64,000 nt of DNA from assembly GCF_040869045.1 (NCBI RefSeq), contig NC_090321.1:138561689-138625688 (forward strand), in the 5' to 3' direction. A model generated the notes under the pieces. That model was not told the origin of the DNA. It did no database searches and saw only the letters and a list, made by a program, of their open reading frames with translations. The DNA comes from Eurosta solidaginis (taxonomy: Eukaryota > Arthropoda > Insecta > Diptera > Tephritidae). Of this stretch, positions 1 to 10,573 are shown one piece after another (the first letter of the stretch is position 1; each line of letters begins with the position of its first letter). The translations under genes were made by a program, and so were the position numbers.

Positions 1-76
1 TTTGCCCGGGAGTTGAACCCAGGGCATACGGTGTGATAGGCGGAGCACGCTACCATCACACCACGGTGGCCGCCAT
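1..76 (-). mobile_element. tRNA-derived SINE head (partial)
   Basis: Read on the minus strand, this stretch holds a polymerase III type 2 internal promoter. A B box fits GGTTCRANTCC (plus-strand positions 9-19, reading GGTTCAACTCC) and an A-box-like block lies at 45-55 (TGGTAGCGTGC). The spacing is tRNA-like, but the ends do not pair into a proper acceptor stem, so it is better read as a tRNA-derived SINE than as a functional tRNA gene. The rest of the element would lie left of the window edge. I recall very similar sequence as a common tephritid repeat; that part is memory, not proof. Confidence 0.55.
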
Positions 77-317
77 TTTTGGTTTTTACCCACATATTTT
101 TTAACTCTTCTTGTTGAAAGGAAAGAGTGCGTTTATCGAGATCAGTCACGTTACCGATATCTGATTCGAATTCGACAGTTGCCACAGCAAAAAGTATGTA
201 TGCATCCATTTTTACTTATGATATGTATACAGATAGAAATCCGGAAGATTTAATGTATACTTTTGAGGTAAAAACCTCTTGTTGCCCTCTCTGCTCAGCT
301 AGTGTTATGTAATTAAG

Positions 318-595
318 TACCGCAAGTAAGGTAGAAACCCTAAGTTGCGTTTTGATCGGTGGTAGAAACCCACCGAGTCGTATACCTAGCTAAGTGCTAC
401 CGCAAGTAAGGTAGAAACCCTCAGTTGCGTTTTGATCGGTGGTAGAAACCCACCGACTCGTATACCTAGCTAAGTGCTACCGCAAGTAAGGTAGAAACCC
501 TCAGTTGTGTATTGATCGGTGCTAGAAACCCTCAATTGCGTAATAATAGGTGTTAAAATTCCACCGACTCGTATAACTACCTAAGCTACTGAAAA
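318..595. repeat. 80-bp tandem repeat, about 3.5 units
   Basis: Units start at 318, 398 and 478 with an exact 80-bp spacing. The first two are nearly identical and the third decays towards 595. Each unit contains two copies of the word GTAGAAACCC, so the 80-mer seems to have grown from a duplicated unit of about 37-40 bp. No reading frame runs through it. Sequence from 77 to 317 upstream shows nothing I can recognise. Confidence 0.85.
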
Positions 596-1825
596 GAAAG
601 CTAGAGAAAGGAGGGCAACAAAAGCAAACGCAGACTAAAATGCAATGCACTTTTTAAATTTTCACTATTTCTTTTAGTGTAATTTTGTATGCGCGGATGT
701 ATATAAAAAATGCCGATTCGCCACCCACACAGATGTAATGGTTATTTTTTACAACAAAAAACCTGGACTTCGTTGTGTTAATCCAGTATATGTTAACAGC
801 AAAAAATAAGGTAAAGTGTAAAAATAATAAGCAACAAATAAGCAGTTAAAATTATTGCAGAATTTGTTCTTGGGCATGTGAACCAAAGTGAAGTGCTGTT
901 GTTGTTGTTGAAAGTTAACAAACAACGAAACTAAAAAGAATGTATGGTTATGTGAAACCGAAAATAGTGCAGTTTAAGTTAAAGTTAATATTGTTTCTAC
1001 TAAAAATTCTGCACTATGTTACCTTAAGCTGTGTCAGCAAAACCTTACCGCGGGTGGGGGGATAATGCTGGTAGACAAAAAGCCTTTTTAATACTTAATT
1101 CACTTAAAAAAAAATGTTCACTTAAAAAAAAATTGTGCGCTGTAAATTATAACCACGTACCTTGTTTGTTGTTGCGGCTATCTATGCTTGGTAGATGGTT
1201 TGCAAAGATGATTTTGTTTTTATTCCAAATGCTGCTCTATCTCGAAGGTCTTGTTTGTTGTGCCAAAAATTATAATAGATAATCTTGATTTGCCTTTTCT
1301 GTGATGTGGACTGTATATGTAAAGTTCTTGTCGCTTGTAAAAAAATCTCACGGTGAGAAAGGACCAATTGTATATTCTCGCACGGTGCGTGGTAGCACGG
1401 AGAATATATATATATATGTGGATATGGAAAAAGAAATAAAAGGCAAATAGTTATATTAGTAATGATGACAATAATTAATTTTATTTTGTGTTAAGTTGGT
1501 ACAATATTTTACCTTTGGTATATGATGTGGCGTGACAGCAGCAGCGACTTTCTTCCTCCTTGGTTGAAATAGAACAGAAAATGGAAAGTGATCTCCGTGT
1601 TGTCGAACCGGAGATCGTGCGAGGGTTTTCCAATGGATATTTGTTATCCGATGGAAAACTCAGTTACCCGTGTTAACGTTGAATATATGTGATGAACATA
1701 CATGAATGTGTATGCATGTGGGTGTGCAGTACATGAAAGGATGTAAGAATGTATTTGCACTAAATAAGTTATGTATTAGGGTGGCCGTGTTTGCAGTATA
1801 AAGATATTTAGGTCCTGACCTAAAC
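596..1825. other. Unassigned AT-rich sequence
   Basis: No convincing gene. It holds a TATA-like word at about 698-706, a short GTT microsatellite near 899-910, a palindrome TCTCACGGTGAGA at about 1349-1361 and an AT microsatellite near 1406-1416. The right edge, where Gypsy-1 breaks off, carries a 16-bp inverted repeat, TTAGGTC-CT-GACCTAA, at 1808-1823. It could be part of another decayed element, but I see no LTR or terminal inverted repeat that proves this. Confidence 0.4.
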
Positions 1826-2519
1826 AATCATCGACATATAAAAAGGCTTGGTTTGGAGAAATTCCTGAAGAGGCAATTGACATCATTCTTGAGAATGAAT
1901 TTGGAGCTACGTTTAAACCGAATGGTAAAACTTTCCATCGAAAAGCACCACGATCAGTGCTGAATGAAGTGATGTATCTAGAATCTTTATTTAATGGGAT
2001 TTGGTGGAAACCTGAATACAAATCCAATGTAGAAAAATATTTGGCTCTGCCTAGATTATCCAGAATATCGTCAATTCGTGCAAGTGGGAATTTGTCTGCT
2101 ATCAATTTTTTGTTTACGGCTCTAAAGTCGACACACATGCGGTAGGATTTCTGTCCATTTGGATTTTTCTTTGGCACAAGTATCAATGGGCTATTATAGT
2201 TGGAATAACTGTGTTCTATAAGATCGTTTTGTAACAAATTATCAACTTGTCTATTAATTTCCTCTCTCTGACAATATGGTAAGCGGTAATTTTTTATGTA
2301 AATAGGATTTGTATCTGTCAATCGTAGTTTCTGTTCATAAAAGTTGTTAAGCGTCATACGATCGGTCTTTAGTGCAAAAATATCATCATATTTTAGACAT
2401 AAATCGAGAAGTTTTGGTTTGGCATAATTTGGCATTTGTTTTTCTAAAATTGATTTTAATTCCTCTGACCTTTTAGAATCTTTTGAAATATCATTGATTT
2501 TATACACGTTATATTTGGT
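1826..2519 (-). pseudogene. Gypsy-1 reverse transcriptase fragment
   Basis: Open reading frame for the N-terminal half of a Ty3/gypsy RT, which would copy element RNA into DNA. Visible in order: the linker upstream of RT, the block PLILVPKK, YRMCVDFRAVNKK, FSTLDLYSGFHQI, FRWKVLPFGLNVAPNSF and the catalytic FLYVDD at 1827-1844. Directly after VDD the frame enters unrelated sequence and ends at 1776. The thumb, RNase H and integrase are therefore missing. The upstream part of the same protein continues at 8159 across the LINE-1 insertion, which is bounded by the 13-bp duplication. Similarity is to errantivirus-like elements (17.6, 297), judged from motifs only. Confidence 0.85.
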
Positions 2520-2532
2520 GATTTCATCCGTA
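2520..2532. repeat. LINE-1 target-site duplication, 3' side copy
   Basis: GATTTCATCCGTA here is repeated exactly at 8146-8158 on the other side of LINE-1. In Gypsy-1 it is a single site inside pol, so the pair marks the insertion to the base. A 12-13-bp duplication recurs at all three LINE copies in this window. Confidence 0.95.
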
Positions 2533-2635
2533 GGTAGGTAGGTTGAACTGGCCGGTCCATGAGGACCTCACATAGACTGATTGAGTCCGTAGTGTTACCA
2601 GAAGTTTGTTTTAACGACCAAACTGAAAAACCCTA

Positions 2636-5600
2636 TCAAAAACCAGTACCTATGTTATAAAATAACTCCGTCCTCTTGGCAAATACTAGAAGCTTCCTAG
2701 GACTTAAGCCACTTGCTGCTTCTAGATCTGACAGCTGTATCACTCCTAATAGCTGGAGTCTTAGCCTGGCAAGTGCAGGGCACGAGCACAGAACGTGCTC
2801 GATCGTTTCCTCCTCCAACCCGCACTTCCTACACCTGCTATCACTGACCAAGCCTAATTTAAAGGCATGTGACGCCAGTGTCCAGTCAGAATACCCGTCA
2901 TGTGTCTACAGTCCTCTCTTTTTAATGATAGAAGCAACTGTGTTAGTCTAAGGTTGTAAGACCTACACATAATCTTCGACACTTTACAGCCCCGCGCTTG
3001 AACCCACGCCTTTTCTGCTTGGTCGATCATGTGCACCTCTCGCCTTCGCTTAATCTCGCCCAATCTAATTGGGACGTCTACGGAGCAAGCTTCAAGGGAT
3101 GCGCCCTTTTTAGCTAATACGTCCGCTTTTTCATTCCCATCTATTCCCATATGCCCTGGGACCCAATATAGATGTATGCTTCTCCCTGTCCCGATTCTCT
3201 CCAGAGACTGCTTACACTCTAACACGCATTTAGATGCTATGCTATGCGAGATTATTGCCTTAATTGCTGCTTGACTGTCAATATAAAAGTTAACACGGTT
3301 GCAGCTTAAGCTATTCTCTTCCAGGGTTTCTACTGCTTTGGTTACGGTTAATATTTCCGCTTGGAAAACGCTACAGTAATCTGGCAGCCTGTGGGATCTG
3401 CTTAATTCCGGATCAGTGCAGTATACCGCAGACCCTACTCCTTCCACTATTTTGGAACCATCGGTGTACACATGTATCGCCTCGTCCGCCATTTGCGCAC
3501 CCTTGCGCCAACCGTCCACCTCTATTGTGGCCTTAAGATCTCCCTCAAAGTGCAGGTAGGGAATCATGTAGTCTGTTCGTCTTGTGACTGAGGACGCTAT
3601 ACTACTATGGCCATATGGTCGGCGCTCAAGCTGCCCCGAAGCATCGAGCCTGGTTGCGGTCGTTAACGCTTTGTTCTTTGCTACCAGGTCTACAGGTGGA
3701 ATGTGCAGAATGGCATACAGTGCAGCCGTCGGGGTTGTTTTCAGGGCTCCCGTAATGCAAAGCATCGATAGTCTGCATACCCCCTCTAATTTTTTGAGGT
3801 ATGTTGTCTTTTGTGTGGCTTTCCACCAAACAAGAACTCCATAGTATAGAATAGGGCTTACAATCGCTGTAAAAACCCAATGAGAAAGAGAGGGCGATAG
3901 GCCCCACGTACACCCCAGCATTCTTTTACATGCATAGAGTGCCGTTGAGGCCTTCTTGACCCTCTCCTCCACGTTGAGCTTCCATGACAGCTTACTGTCT
4001 AGGATGATTCCTAGATATTTTGTGCAAGGTTTCTCCTGTAAGGTCACCGCTCCTAACTTAGGCCTGGCCCAATTTGGGACCTTGTACCTCTTTGTAAACA
4101 AGACCATATCCGTCTTCTCCGCATTGACTTTCAGCCCGACATTAGATGCCCAGGTATGAATATCCCAAAGCGCCCGATCCATCAAAGAACTAATCGTTGG
4201 AAGGCATTTTCCACTTATGACAATTGCAACGTCATCTGCGTAAGCCGTAAGTTTTACGGGTCCCTCATCGAATTGCCTGAGCAGTTGGTTGATGACCAGT
4301 GTCCACAGCAGAGGTGATAGCACCCCTCCCTGCGGCGTGCCCCTGTCCACTGATTTCGTGGCCTCGTACAATCCCCATTGTGATGTAATCTTTCTGCAAT
4401 TTAACATGCAGCCGATCCATCTGATTAAGGCAGGATGTACTTTACTGTAATTAAGACCATCCATAATCGCCCATTTTGCAACATTATTGAAAGCCCCGGC
4501 AATGTCCAAGAAGACTCCTAGAGCATACTCCTTATATTCCAGGGATTTCTCTATGCTTATTACCACCCTATGCAATGCGGTGTCTACCGACTTGCCTTTG
4601 GTGTACGCATGCTGTGTTGTGGAGAGCAGCTTTTCATCCACGTTGGACTTTATGTACACATCTATCAGCCTCTCAAAGGTTTTGAGCAGAAATGATGTTA
4701 AGCTAATGGGTCTATAGTCTTTGGGATACACGTGACCGATCTTCCCCGCCTTTGGTAGAAAAGCTACACGAGCAGTTCTCCAAGAGTGCGGTACATGATT
4801 CAGTCTTATGCACCCATCGAATATTATTTTAAGCCATTCCACGACCGCCCTACTTGAGACTTGTAGCATGGCCGGGAATATACCATCTGGGCCCGGCGAT
4901 TTAAACTTAGAAAACGTCTTCACTGCCCTCTCGATCTTGGTATCGGTCACCAAGCCCGGCACCACTAGCTCCGTGATCGAAGTGTGAGTGATGTCTGCTG
5001 GTTCTTCTAAACCGTCTCCCGATGGGAAATGTGTATCGAGAAGCACCTCAAGGGATTCCTCACTATCACGTGACCATTCCCCGTTCTCTTTCTTTATTAG
5101 TCCCTGGACTATGTTTCCCTTTGCTAGGACTTTTTTCAACCGTGCTGTTTCACTAGAGCACTCTATGTCCGTACAGAAACTTTTCCATGAGTTTCTCTTC
5201 GCCCTGGTAATTTCACGCTTGTAGATCCTCAGTAGATCCCTGTACTCGTCCCGACACGCTTCGCTTTCCGCGGTCTTTGCGAGTTTAAACATTTCTTTTA
5301 CCTGTCTTTTTAGAAGACTCAGCTCATTGCTCCACCATGGCGGCTTTGCTTTTCCTCTGAATCTTCTTAGAGGGCAAGCTTTGTTATACGCAGTCATAAG
5401 CGTCCTTGTTAGGAATTCATTCGATTCCTCCAGTTCCTCTACATTAGCAACCTCTTTGGGTTGTCCCAGTTTCGTTTCTACATGTTTCTGGAATTTAGTC
5501 CAATTCGTTGCCCTAGGGTTTCTAAAGGTTCCTCCCTTCTCTACCCTCTTTAGTGGGATGCTGAAGCTTATATACGTATGGTCCGAGAAGGATGGTATAT

Positions 5601-6207
5601 CGAGAACCATCCAATCATACCTTGATATATCACGCTCGGAGCTCAATTTAATATCCAGAACATTGCTGGATGTTGGACCAATGTATGTAGGAACATTTCC
5701 CCTGTTGGCTATCTGCAAATTGGTTTGCAGGATGTAACAAAATAGAGATTCGCCTCTCTCGGTCGTATCTGCTCCTCCCCACGCATTGTGGTGCGCATTT
5801 GCATCTGCGCCTATGACCAACCGCCCTTTGCGCCCTTCCTCCTGTACTAGCCTTTTGCACTCCATCGGTGGAACCTCCGCAGCATGGGCCATGTAGCAGG
5901 ATGCCAGGATAAATGCCTGCTTATTCTTTTGCTCAACGGCCACCGCTACGAGATCCTCAGTTGTGTAATTAGGCAGCATATATGAATGCAGCTGTTTCCT
6001 TACCATTACTACAGCTCGCACCCGTCCTTCCGTTTGTGCGTAGTAAACGCCAAACCCGCGCGCGCTAAGTCCAGAAACCTTTCCTCCCGATGAGAGCCAC
6101 GGCTCCTGGATCAGCGCCACGTCAAACGAACCCTCCTCAAGGGTTAGGAGGAGTTCGCTCGACGCCACTTTACTGTGTTGGAGGTTTATCTGTAGGACTC
6201 GCAGCAC
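2636..6207 (-). pseudogene. LINE-1 ORF2: APE endonuclease, reverse transcriptase, RNase H
   Basis: Codes for the enzyme that nicks the target and copies element RNA into it. The APE domain is N-terminal (QINLQHSKVAS, IQEPW, GADANAHHNAWGG, SDHTYIS). RT follows: SPGPDGIFP near residue 437, DIAGAFNN, RGTPQGGVLSPLLW and catalytic AYADD near 656. RNase H comes next: YTDGSK near 913, FQAEI, IDSQAAI and WVPGHMGIDGNEKAD near 1013. One frame runs from 6207 to about 2875. There an apparent 2-bp CA insertion shifts the frame, and the C-terminal zinc finger (CRKCG ... HVLCSCPAL) continues in the next frame to 2636. The start is the ATG at 6207, matching the third copy. Apart from that lesion it looks complete, about 1190 residues. 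Confidence 0.92.
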
Positions 6208-7770
6208 TATTGGGCTGTTTGTCCCCCTCCAGCACCTTCGTCTTGACGTCGTCGTCCTCCTCTTGCCCTTTTGGTTTAGAGTATACGAGGCCCCCTTCAG
6301 CCCCTCGTGAATGTTGTGCCGTGTGTTCCTGTGTGCGAGTCACAGCACCATTTAGCGGTTGGTCCTCTTCTAGCACGTGGTGACGTCGGGGACCTCCACC
6401 TGTCTTTTTTCCCTTAGGCTTCTGAGGTCCTTTTCCACTTCGCCCACTTCCAGCGTGTTAGGATTTTTATCCTCGGGACTTCTTTTCCTGAGTCGCATGT
6501 AAATTTTGCCAGTGCCAAAGGACATTTTGCCAAGCTGCGTGTACAAAATATCATCCGCCTGCTTGTTTATTTGGAAGATGTAGAACTGACCATCCTCGGT
6601 AGGCCGAGATACAGTAAGTACCTTCCAATCCTGTGTCGGTATGTTCGGATTCTGATTCTGCAGAAGTCGCAGTGTATCCTCCGACTTCATCACGCATGGT
6701 ATCCATACCTTAACTTTTGGTACCGTGGGGATTTGCGCTTTATCCACCACCTCAAACCGCGCGTTCGTGCCTTGCCTTTGGAGGTTTGGAACGACTTCCT
6801 CCAGCCACCGCAAGCTCGCGATGTTGTCGCACGCTATCATCTTCACACCATTATACCATCCCCCCGAATCAAAGGTTGGAAGGGGCTTACTTGGTTGTTC
6901 CCGCATCATCTTAAGCATTAAGCTAATAAGCTCCCTTTCCACAGATCTCCACCTTTCAGTAGTCATTTGTCCGAACGGACTGCTACGATCAACCAGCGCC
7001 ACAGTCAGTAACTGCTTTGCCACATCACTCATCTTCTCGGGAAAAGCAGGAGTCTTAGTGTTATCTCCCTTTGGAACCTCCGAGAACACCGGAGTCTTCG
7101 CGTTAACTCCCTTTAGCGCCTCCGAGAAAGCCGGAGTCTTAGCGTTATCTCCCTTTGGCTTATCTCCTACTTCTGTAGTTGGAACTTCCCTCTGACTGGC
7201 AGCTTTCGAGGTAGTTGCTACCTCGCTATTGGAACCCATCTGTCTTACAGCTTTGGGCCTACTTGTCTTGTCTATGCGACTGCCCTGCCTCGCGGCTCTA
7301 GGACTGGGTCCTTTCTGCCTCTTGAAAGCAGGCTTGTCGCCTTCTGCCGAACGTTGCCTCTTCATTCTGCCATTCGACGCTTCTTCCTCCTCGTACCGGT
7401 TGCAGAACCGAGGGTTTCTCGCAGCAAACCTTTTGAACTGCCTTCGACCTACTTCTACCGCTTCATGGTCCCATTCCAAGCGCTCGATCTCCACTTCTGT
7501 TGGGTCGACCACTTCTCCCAAGCGTTGTACAATTCTTAGTGCTGCACGGTACTGCGAGAGAGCTCTTTTACTTCCTCTGCTCCGTACCCTTCTCCACTCT
7601 TCTACTCCGTTTTCATTTGTGTGCTTCTCCAACACGGAGTTCATTGAATCAGCACTACTCTCGCTCCCCGAGTCCGACGCATCGCTTAATTCGTATTTGT
7701 CGTCCTTGGATTGCGACTCAGTCCTCCTCTTTACATCCTCCTTATTACATTCAGGTAATGAGTTGTTCAT
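6170..7770 (-). pseudogene. LINE-1 ORF1: DUF4780-type RNA-binding protein
   Basis: ORF1 of the LINE, expected to bind element RNA. I chose the ATG at 7770 because it aligns with the third copy (both read GRT-K-MNN); an open frame continues upstream to 7980 through the 5' UTR. An acidic, serine-rich N-terminus leads to basic clusters, a short tandem repeat and then a conserved C-terminal half. That half contains MTTERWRSVERELISLML, GGWYNGVKMIACD and PTVPKVKVWIPCV, which I recognise as the DUF4780 region common in arthropod retroelements. The main frame stops at 6370. A one-base shift there leads into an acidic tail that ends at 6170, overlapping the ORF2 start by 38 nt exactly as in the third copy, so 6370 is probably a lesion. 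Confidence 0.82.
7038..7165 (-). repeat. 42-bp tandem repeat inside LINE-1 ORF1
   Basis: Three in-frame units of 42 bp encode diverged 14-residue repeats built around KTPAFSE. They sit just before the DUF4780 region. The other two LINE copies carry different tandem duplications in the same part of ORF1 (about 210 bp and 276 bp). Confidence 0.8.
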
Positions 7771-8145
7771 CTTGGTCGTACGACCACCTGCCCGACAAGG
7801 CGGGCTCAGCGGTCCAGTATTATTTACGGGGAAAGAACCGTCCGCCACAGCAGCGCCCCTTACTGCGGTAAGGCCATAAATATTTCCCGAGATGGCCCGG
7901 TATCGGGAAGGCTCCGTTCGAATACAGCCGAATTTATCCCCTGGCTGCAAATCGTCCAATAGGCACGGTCCGCATAACACCCTGGATTAGGGGGTTGGCA
8001 GTTCTTGGTCACCGACATCCCGCCGCCCTCCTATGAGGCGAAACGGCGTAGATGTCAGTCCTAAACAGCTCCGCCTCATAGTCGGGCGCTATGGAGTTCG
8101 GCTAAGGCCTAACACCAACGACAAGGTGCCTACCCTAGTGAGGGA
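7771..8145 (-). other. LINE-1 5' UTR
   Basis: Leader of about 375 nt. The last part, from about 8000 down to 7771, is recognisably similar to the leader of the third copy (57240-57457): both contain CCAGGGTGTTATGCGG and a run ending at the ORF1 start. The outer part (8000-8145) does not obviously match the third copy, so the 5' ends of the two subfamilies differ. Internal promoters are usual for such elements, but I cannot point to one here. Confidence 0.6.
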
Positions 8146-8158
8146 GATTTCATCCGTA
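8146..8158. repeat. LINE-1 target-site duplication, 5' side copy
   Basis: Exact second copy of GATTTCATCCGTA (first copy at 2520-2532). Confidence 0.95.
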
Positions 8159-8850
8159 ACTATGTTACAATTTCTTACGTATTTTACCTCGTCGGTGACG
8201 TTTAAAACTTTTATTATCGGATTGTTAGTGTCAACAATACACTTTGCGGTGAACACACCACTACAAATTTCCTGTGCGTCTATAAAAACTGGATGTTTAG
8301 ATTTTTTCAGCTTAAATAAGCGATAAACTTCGCATCTAGGAGGAATTACCAATGTATTATCGATTGTATTGTGTAAAATTGAAATTTTATGAATGTTTTT
8401 GCCAATGCCAATTGTTATGCTCTCGTTTGCATAGTCTATTATGCAATTGTATTTTTTCAAAAAGTCTTTGCCTAAAATACCATCTGACGGTATGTTGAAT
8501 TTGTCATCTACTACATTTAATGTATGCGGAATTGAAAAATTTGAATAACAAAGTTCTGTTTTAATGGTACCCAATGTTGAAACTGTATTTGTCGTAACAC
8601 CCGTTATATTTATAATATTGTTGTTATTTATAGAAATATTTTGTTTTAAACTTGAAAGTTTTATGATTGATATCAGCCTGTGTATCTACTAAGAAAGTGC
8701 ATGTTTTGAAAGAGTCATTGCAATTCAATTCGATAAAATCTGAGTAGTTCAGGTTTAGATAACAAATTGATTTATTTGGAAAAACGTTATTTAATTCAGA
8801 TTCTGGTCCCCCAGTGTTCGCTCCTGAGGGCCGTTGGCGTTTAAAGTGCG
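8159..8850 (-). pseudogene. Gypsy-1 protease and pol N-terminus, frameshifted
   Basis: Retropepsin-type aspartic protease that would cut the Gag-Pol polyprotein. The active-site block reads FLVDTQAD at 8672-8695, with Gln where DTGA is usual. Just after it a small deletion shifts the frame, and the original frame stops near 8627. The next frame (8574 down to 8159) carries the second hallmark, PSDGILGKDFL, followed by the linker to RT. The protein runs straight into the LINE-1 insertion and continues at 2519. Upstream it merges with the Asn-rich tail of gag (8820-9030). Whether DTQA was functional in the parent is unknown to me. Confidence 0.75.
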
Positions 8851-10008
8851 AACACTAGTGTTATTTCTTGTATTTGAACGTCGATTGTGGTTGTTACTGT
8901 TGTTATTGCTGTTGTTTCTGTTTATGGGCCTGTTATTGTTATTACGAAAATTACCATTACTTCGCGAGCCATAACTATTGTTGTTATTGTGCCTATAGTT
9001 GTTATTGTTGTTTCTGTGAAAATTGTTGTTTTACCTCGAAAAGTTGTTCCTATTATATTGATTTGACCTGAAGTTACCTCGAAAACTACTATTTTGCCTG
9101 TTATAACGCGATCTAAACGCTAATACCTGCCTTTCACTTGCTTGGTTATTTTGTTCTACGATCATTTTCGCAACTACATCCTTAGAATCAGTAAACGTAG
9201 TTGACGCTAAAATTGATTTTACTACGTCTGAGCGAGTATTAGGCCGACAAACGTTGACGGTTTGTTCGACTGCCATCTCGTGCGCTTTTTCCTGAGTCAT
9301 TCCTTCTATAACTAATGATCGTTCTAAAGCATCGGAAAGTTCCTCAACACGTTTGGCGAATTCAGTATGATTATTATTAAAAACTTTTAAAGATGCAATT
9401 TTTCCAGCAACAACTTTTGAGTTGTCAGGTTTTATTCTACCTTTTAACGCATCTTTTATTTGTTGAATTGTTGTTACTTCATTTGGAATTGCCTCACGCG
9501 CTTTTCCTTCTAACTTGGATTTTATAAACGAAATGAAAGTGTTTGTCAAATTTTCTTCCATCAAATCTTCTATCAAAACTATTTTATCTATAAAGGATGC
9601 AAGTGAAAGCGGATCGCCGCTGTAGTTTTCTCTAATTATGGATGCACACATAGTAATAAAAGTTTTCTTTTGCTCTGGAGTCGCCATTGTTGGTTGCTCT
9701 TCGCTAATTGTATCTAAATTATTATTGTGAAGTGAATTGGAAAATCCAGGGAAATTGCAGTTAATTCTAGAAAAACATTTAGTGAGTTGTTCTCTGCACT
9801 TTGACAAACTTTCGATTATTGAACTAGGCTTATCTCGATTTTCAAAATATGAATTTACTTGTACTATAATTCCGTTATAGCTTTTAATTAAAGCATCTTC
9901 ATATTCTATTGACTTTTTCGCTGAGATAGATCGGTTATTTAAAACTCGTTTAGTAACTTTAGTGAAATTAGAGCGTAAATTTTTGAAATTGGAATCAAAA
10001 TCTGACAT
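8820..10008 (-). pseudogene. Gypsy-1 gag, with a stop before its Asn-rich tail
   Basis: Structural protein of an errantivirus-like element, which would form the particle. The frame starts at an ATG at 10008 and runs 325 residues to a TAA at 9031-9033. A mostly alpha-helical capsid-like region (MCASIIRENYSGDPLSLASF, EGKAREAIP) is followed by an RG/N-rich stretch (SFRGNFRSNQYNRNNFSR). Beyond the stop the same frame continues as a strongly Asn/Arg-rich tail to about 8820, so the stop is probably a nonsense mutation. No CCHC knuckle is visible; the N/R-rich tail may be the RNA-binding part. The leader upstream is interrupted 52 bp away by the BEL element. Confidence 0.8.
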
Positions 10009-10055
10009 TTGACAACTGACATCTGAAAAGTTTATTACATTTATTGAAAATGTTT

Positions 10056-10060
10056 ACCTC
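10056..10060. repeat. BEL target-site duplication, left copy
   Basis: ACCTC, repeated at 15989-15993 directly after the 3' LTR. Five-base duplications are usual for BEL/Pao elements. Confidence 0.9.
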
Positions 10061-10308
10061 TGTTCCGGCTTCAAAATTATCCTACGAGTCATGCAAAGTT
10101 ATCTAATTCCCTCATTTGTAATATTTCAATTGGCATCACTGTATTTGTATTAATTGCTTGTTGTCTTTCTTCTATGTCTTGTTCTGTTTTAATAAATCAG
10201 TGTCATATCAGCAATCAAACTATCAGCTTGTGCTCGTTACTTTTCGGTTGTTTCGATTCGCATTACCTGCTTTGGAAATTTACAGTCCACTCAGCAAACA
10301 TCTCCACA
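10061..10308 (+). repeat. BEL 5' LTR
   Basis: 248 bp, begins TGTTCCGG and ends CTCCACA (TG...CA). It contains an AATAAA polyadenylation signal at about 10190. No difference from the 3' LTR was found on reading both copies side by side. Confidence 0.95.
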
Positions 10309-10312
10309 TTTT

Positions 10313-10332
10313 AGTGGTCCTTACGAACCGGA
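10313..10332 (+). promoter_or_regulatory. BEL primer-binding site (probable)
   Basis: Four or five bases after the 5' LTR lies TGGTCCTTACGAACCGG, beginning with the TGG expected to pair with the CCA end of a tRNA. I cannot name the tRNA with confidence. Confidence 0.55.
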
Positions 10333-10573
10333 TTATTTCTACACATTGGAAAAATCTTCAGTTATGCACATACATATGTACATACTATAAATGCAATAAA
10401 TCCACCATCTACAGCAAACGATAAGTTGTGACTCAACAGCAAAAGCGGTAAAATTAAAACATACTTACATACATACAAACAAATAAAAGGTACAATCCAA
10501 CTGTTGTTATTATATTTGTTTGTACAAAACATAAAACGGTGTGCAGTTATCAAAAAACGCGAATCCCAAAACC

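Larger units (their letters stand above)
2533..8145 (-). mobile_element. LINE-1: non-LTR retrotransposon (LOA/I-like, with RNase H)
   Basis: About 5.6 kb, minus strand, apparently full length, flanked by the exact 13-bp duplication GATTTCATCCGTA. It has a 5' UTR of about 375 nt (7771-8145), ORF1 (6170-7770), ORF2 (2636-6207) and a 3' UTR of about 100 nt whose sense-strand end is a short pyrimidine-rich run, CAACCTACCTACC. There is no poly-A tail. Combining APE endonuclease, RT and RNase H in one ORF fits the LOA or I groups; R1 and Jockey elements normally lack RNase H. It is the best preserved of the three copies, with one frameshift in each ORF. Confidence 0.9.

Noticed and set aside
1..76. 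Functional tRNA gene
   Set aside because: Both internal promoter boxes are present, but no acceptor stem pairs across the ends, so a tRNA-derived SINE fits better.
1031..1282. 83-codon open frame on the plus strand
   Set aside because: Lys/Leu-rich translation of low-complexity DNA, no recognisable domain, overlapping an antisense frame.
8868..9071. Cys/Tyr-rich 67-residue frame on the plus strand
   Set aside because: It is the antisense of the Asn-rich gag tail of Gypsy-1 (AAY codons read backwards).
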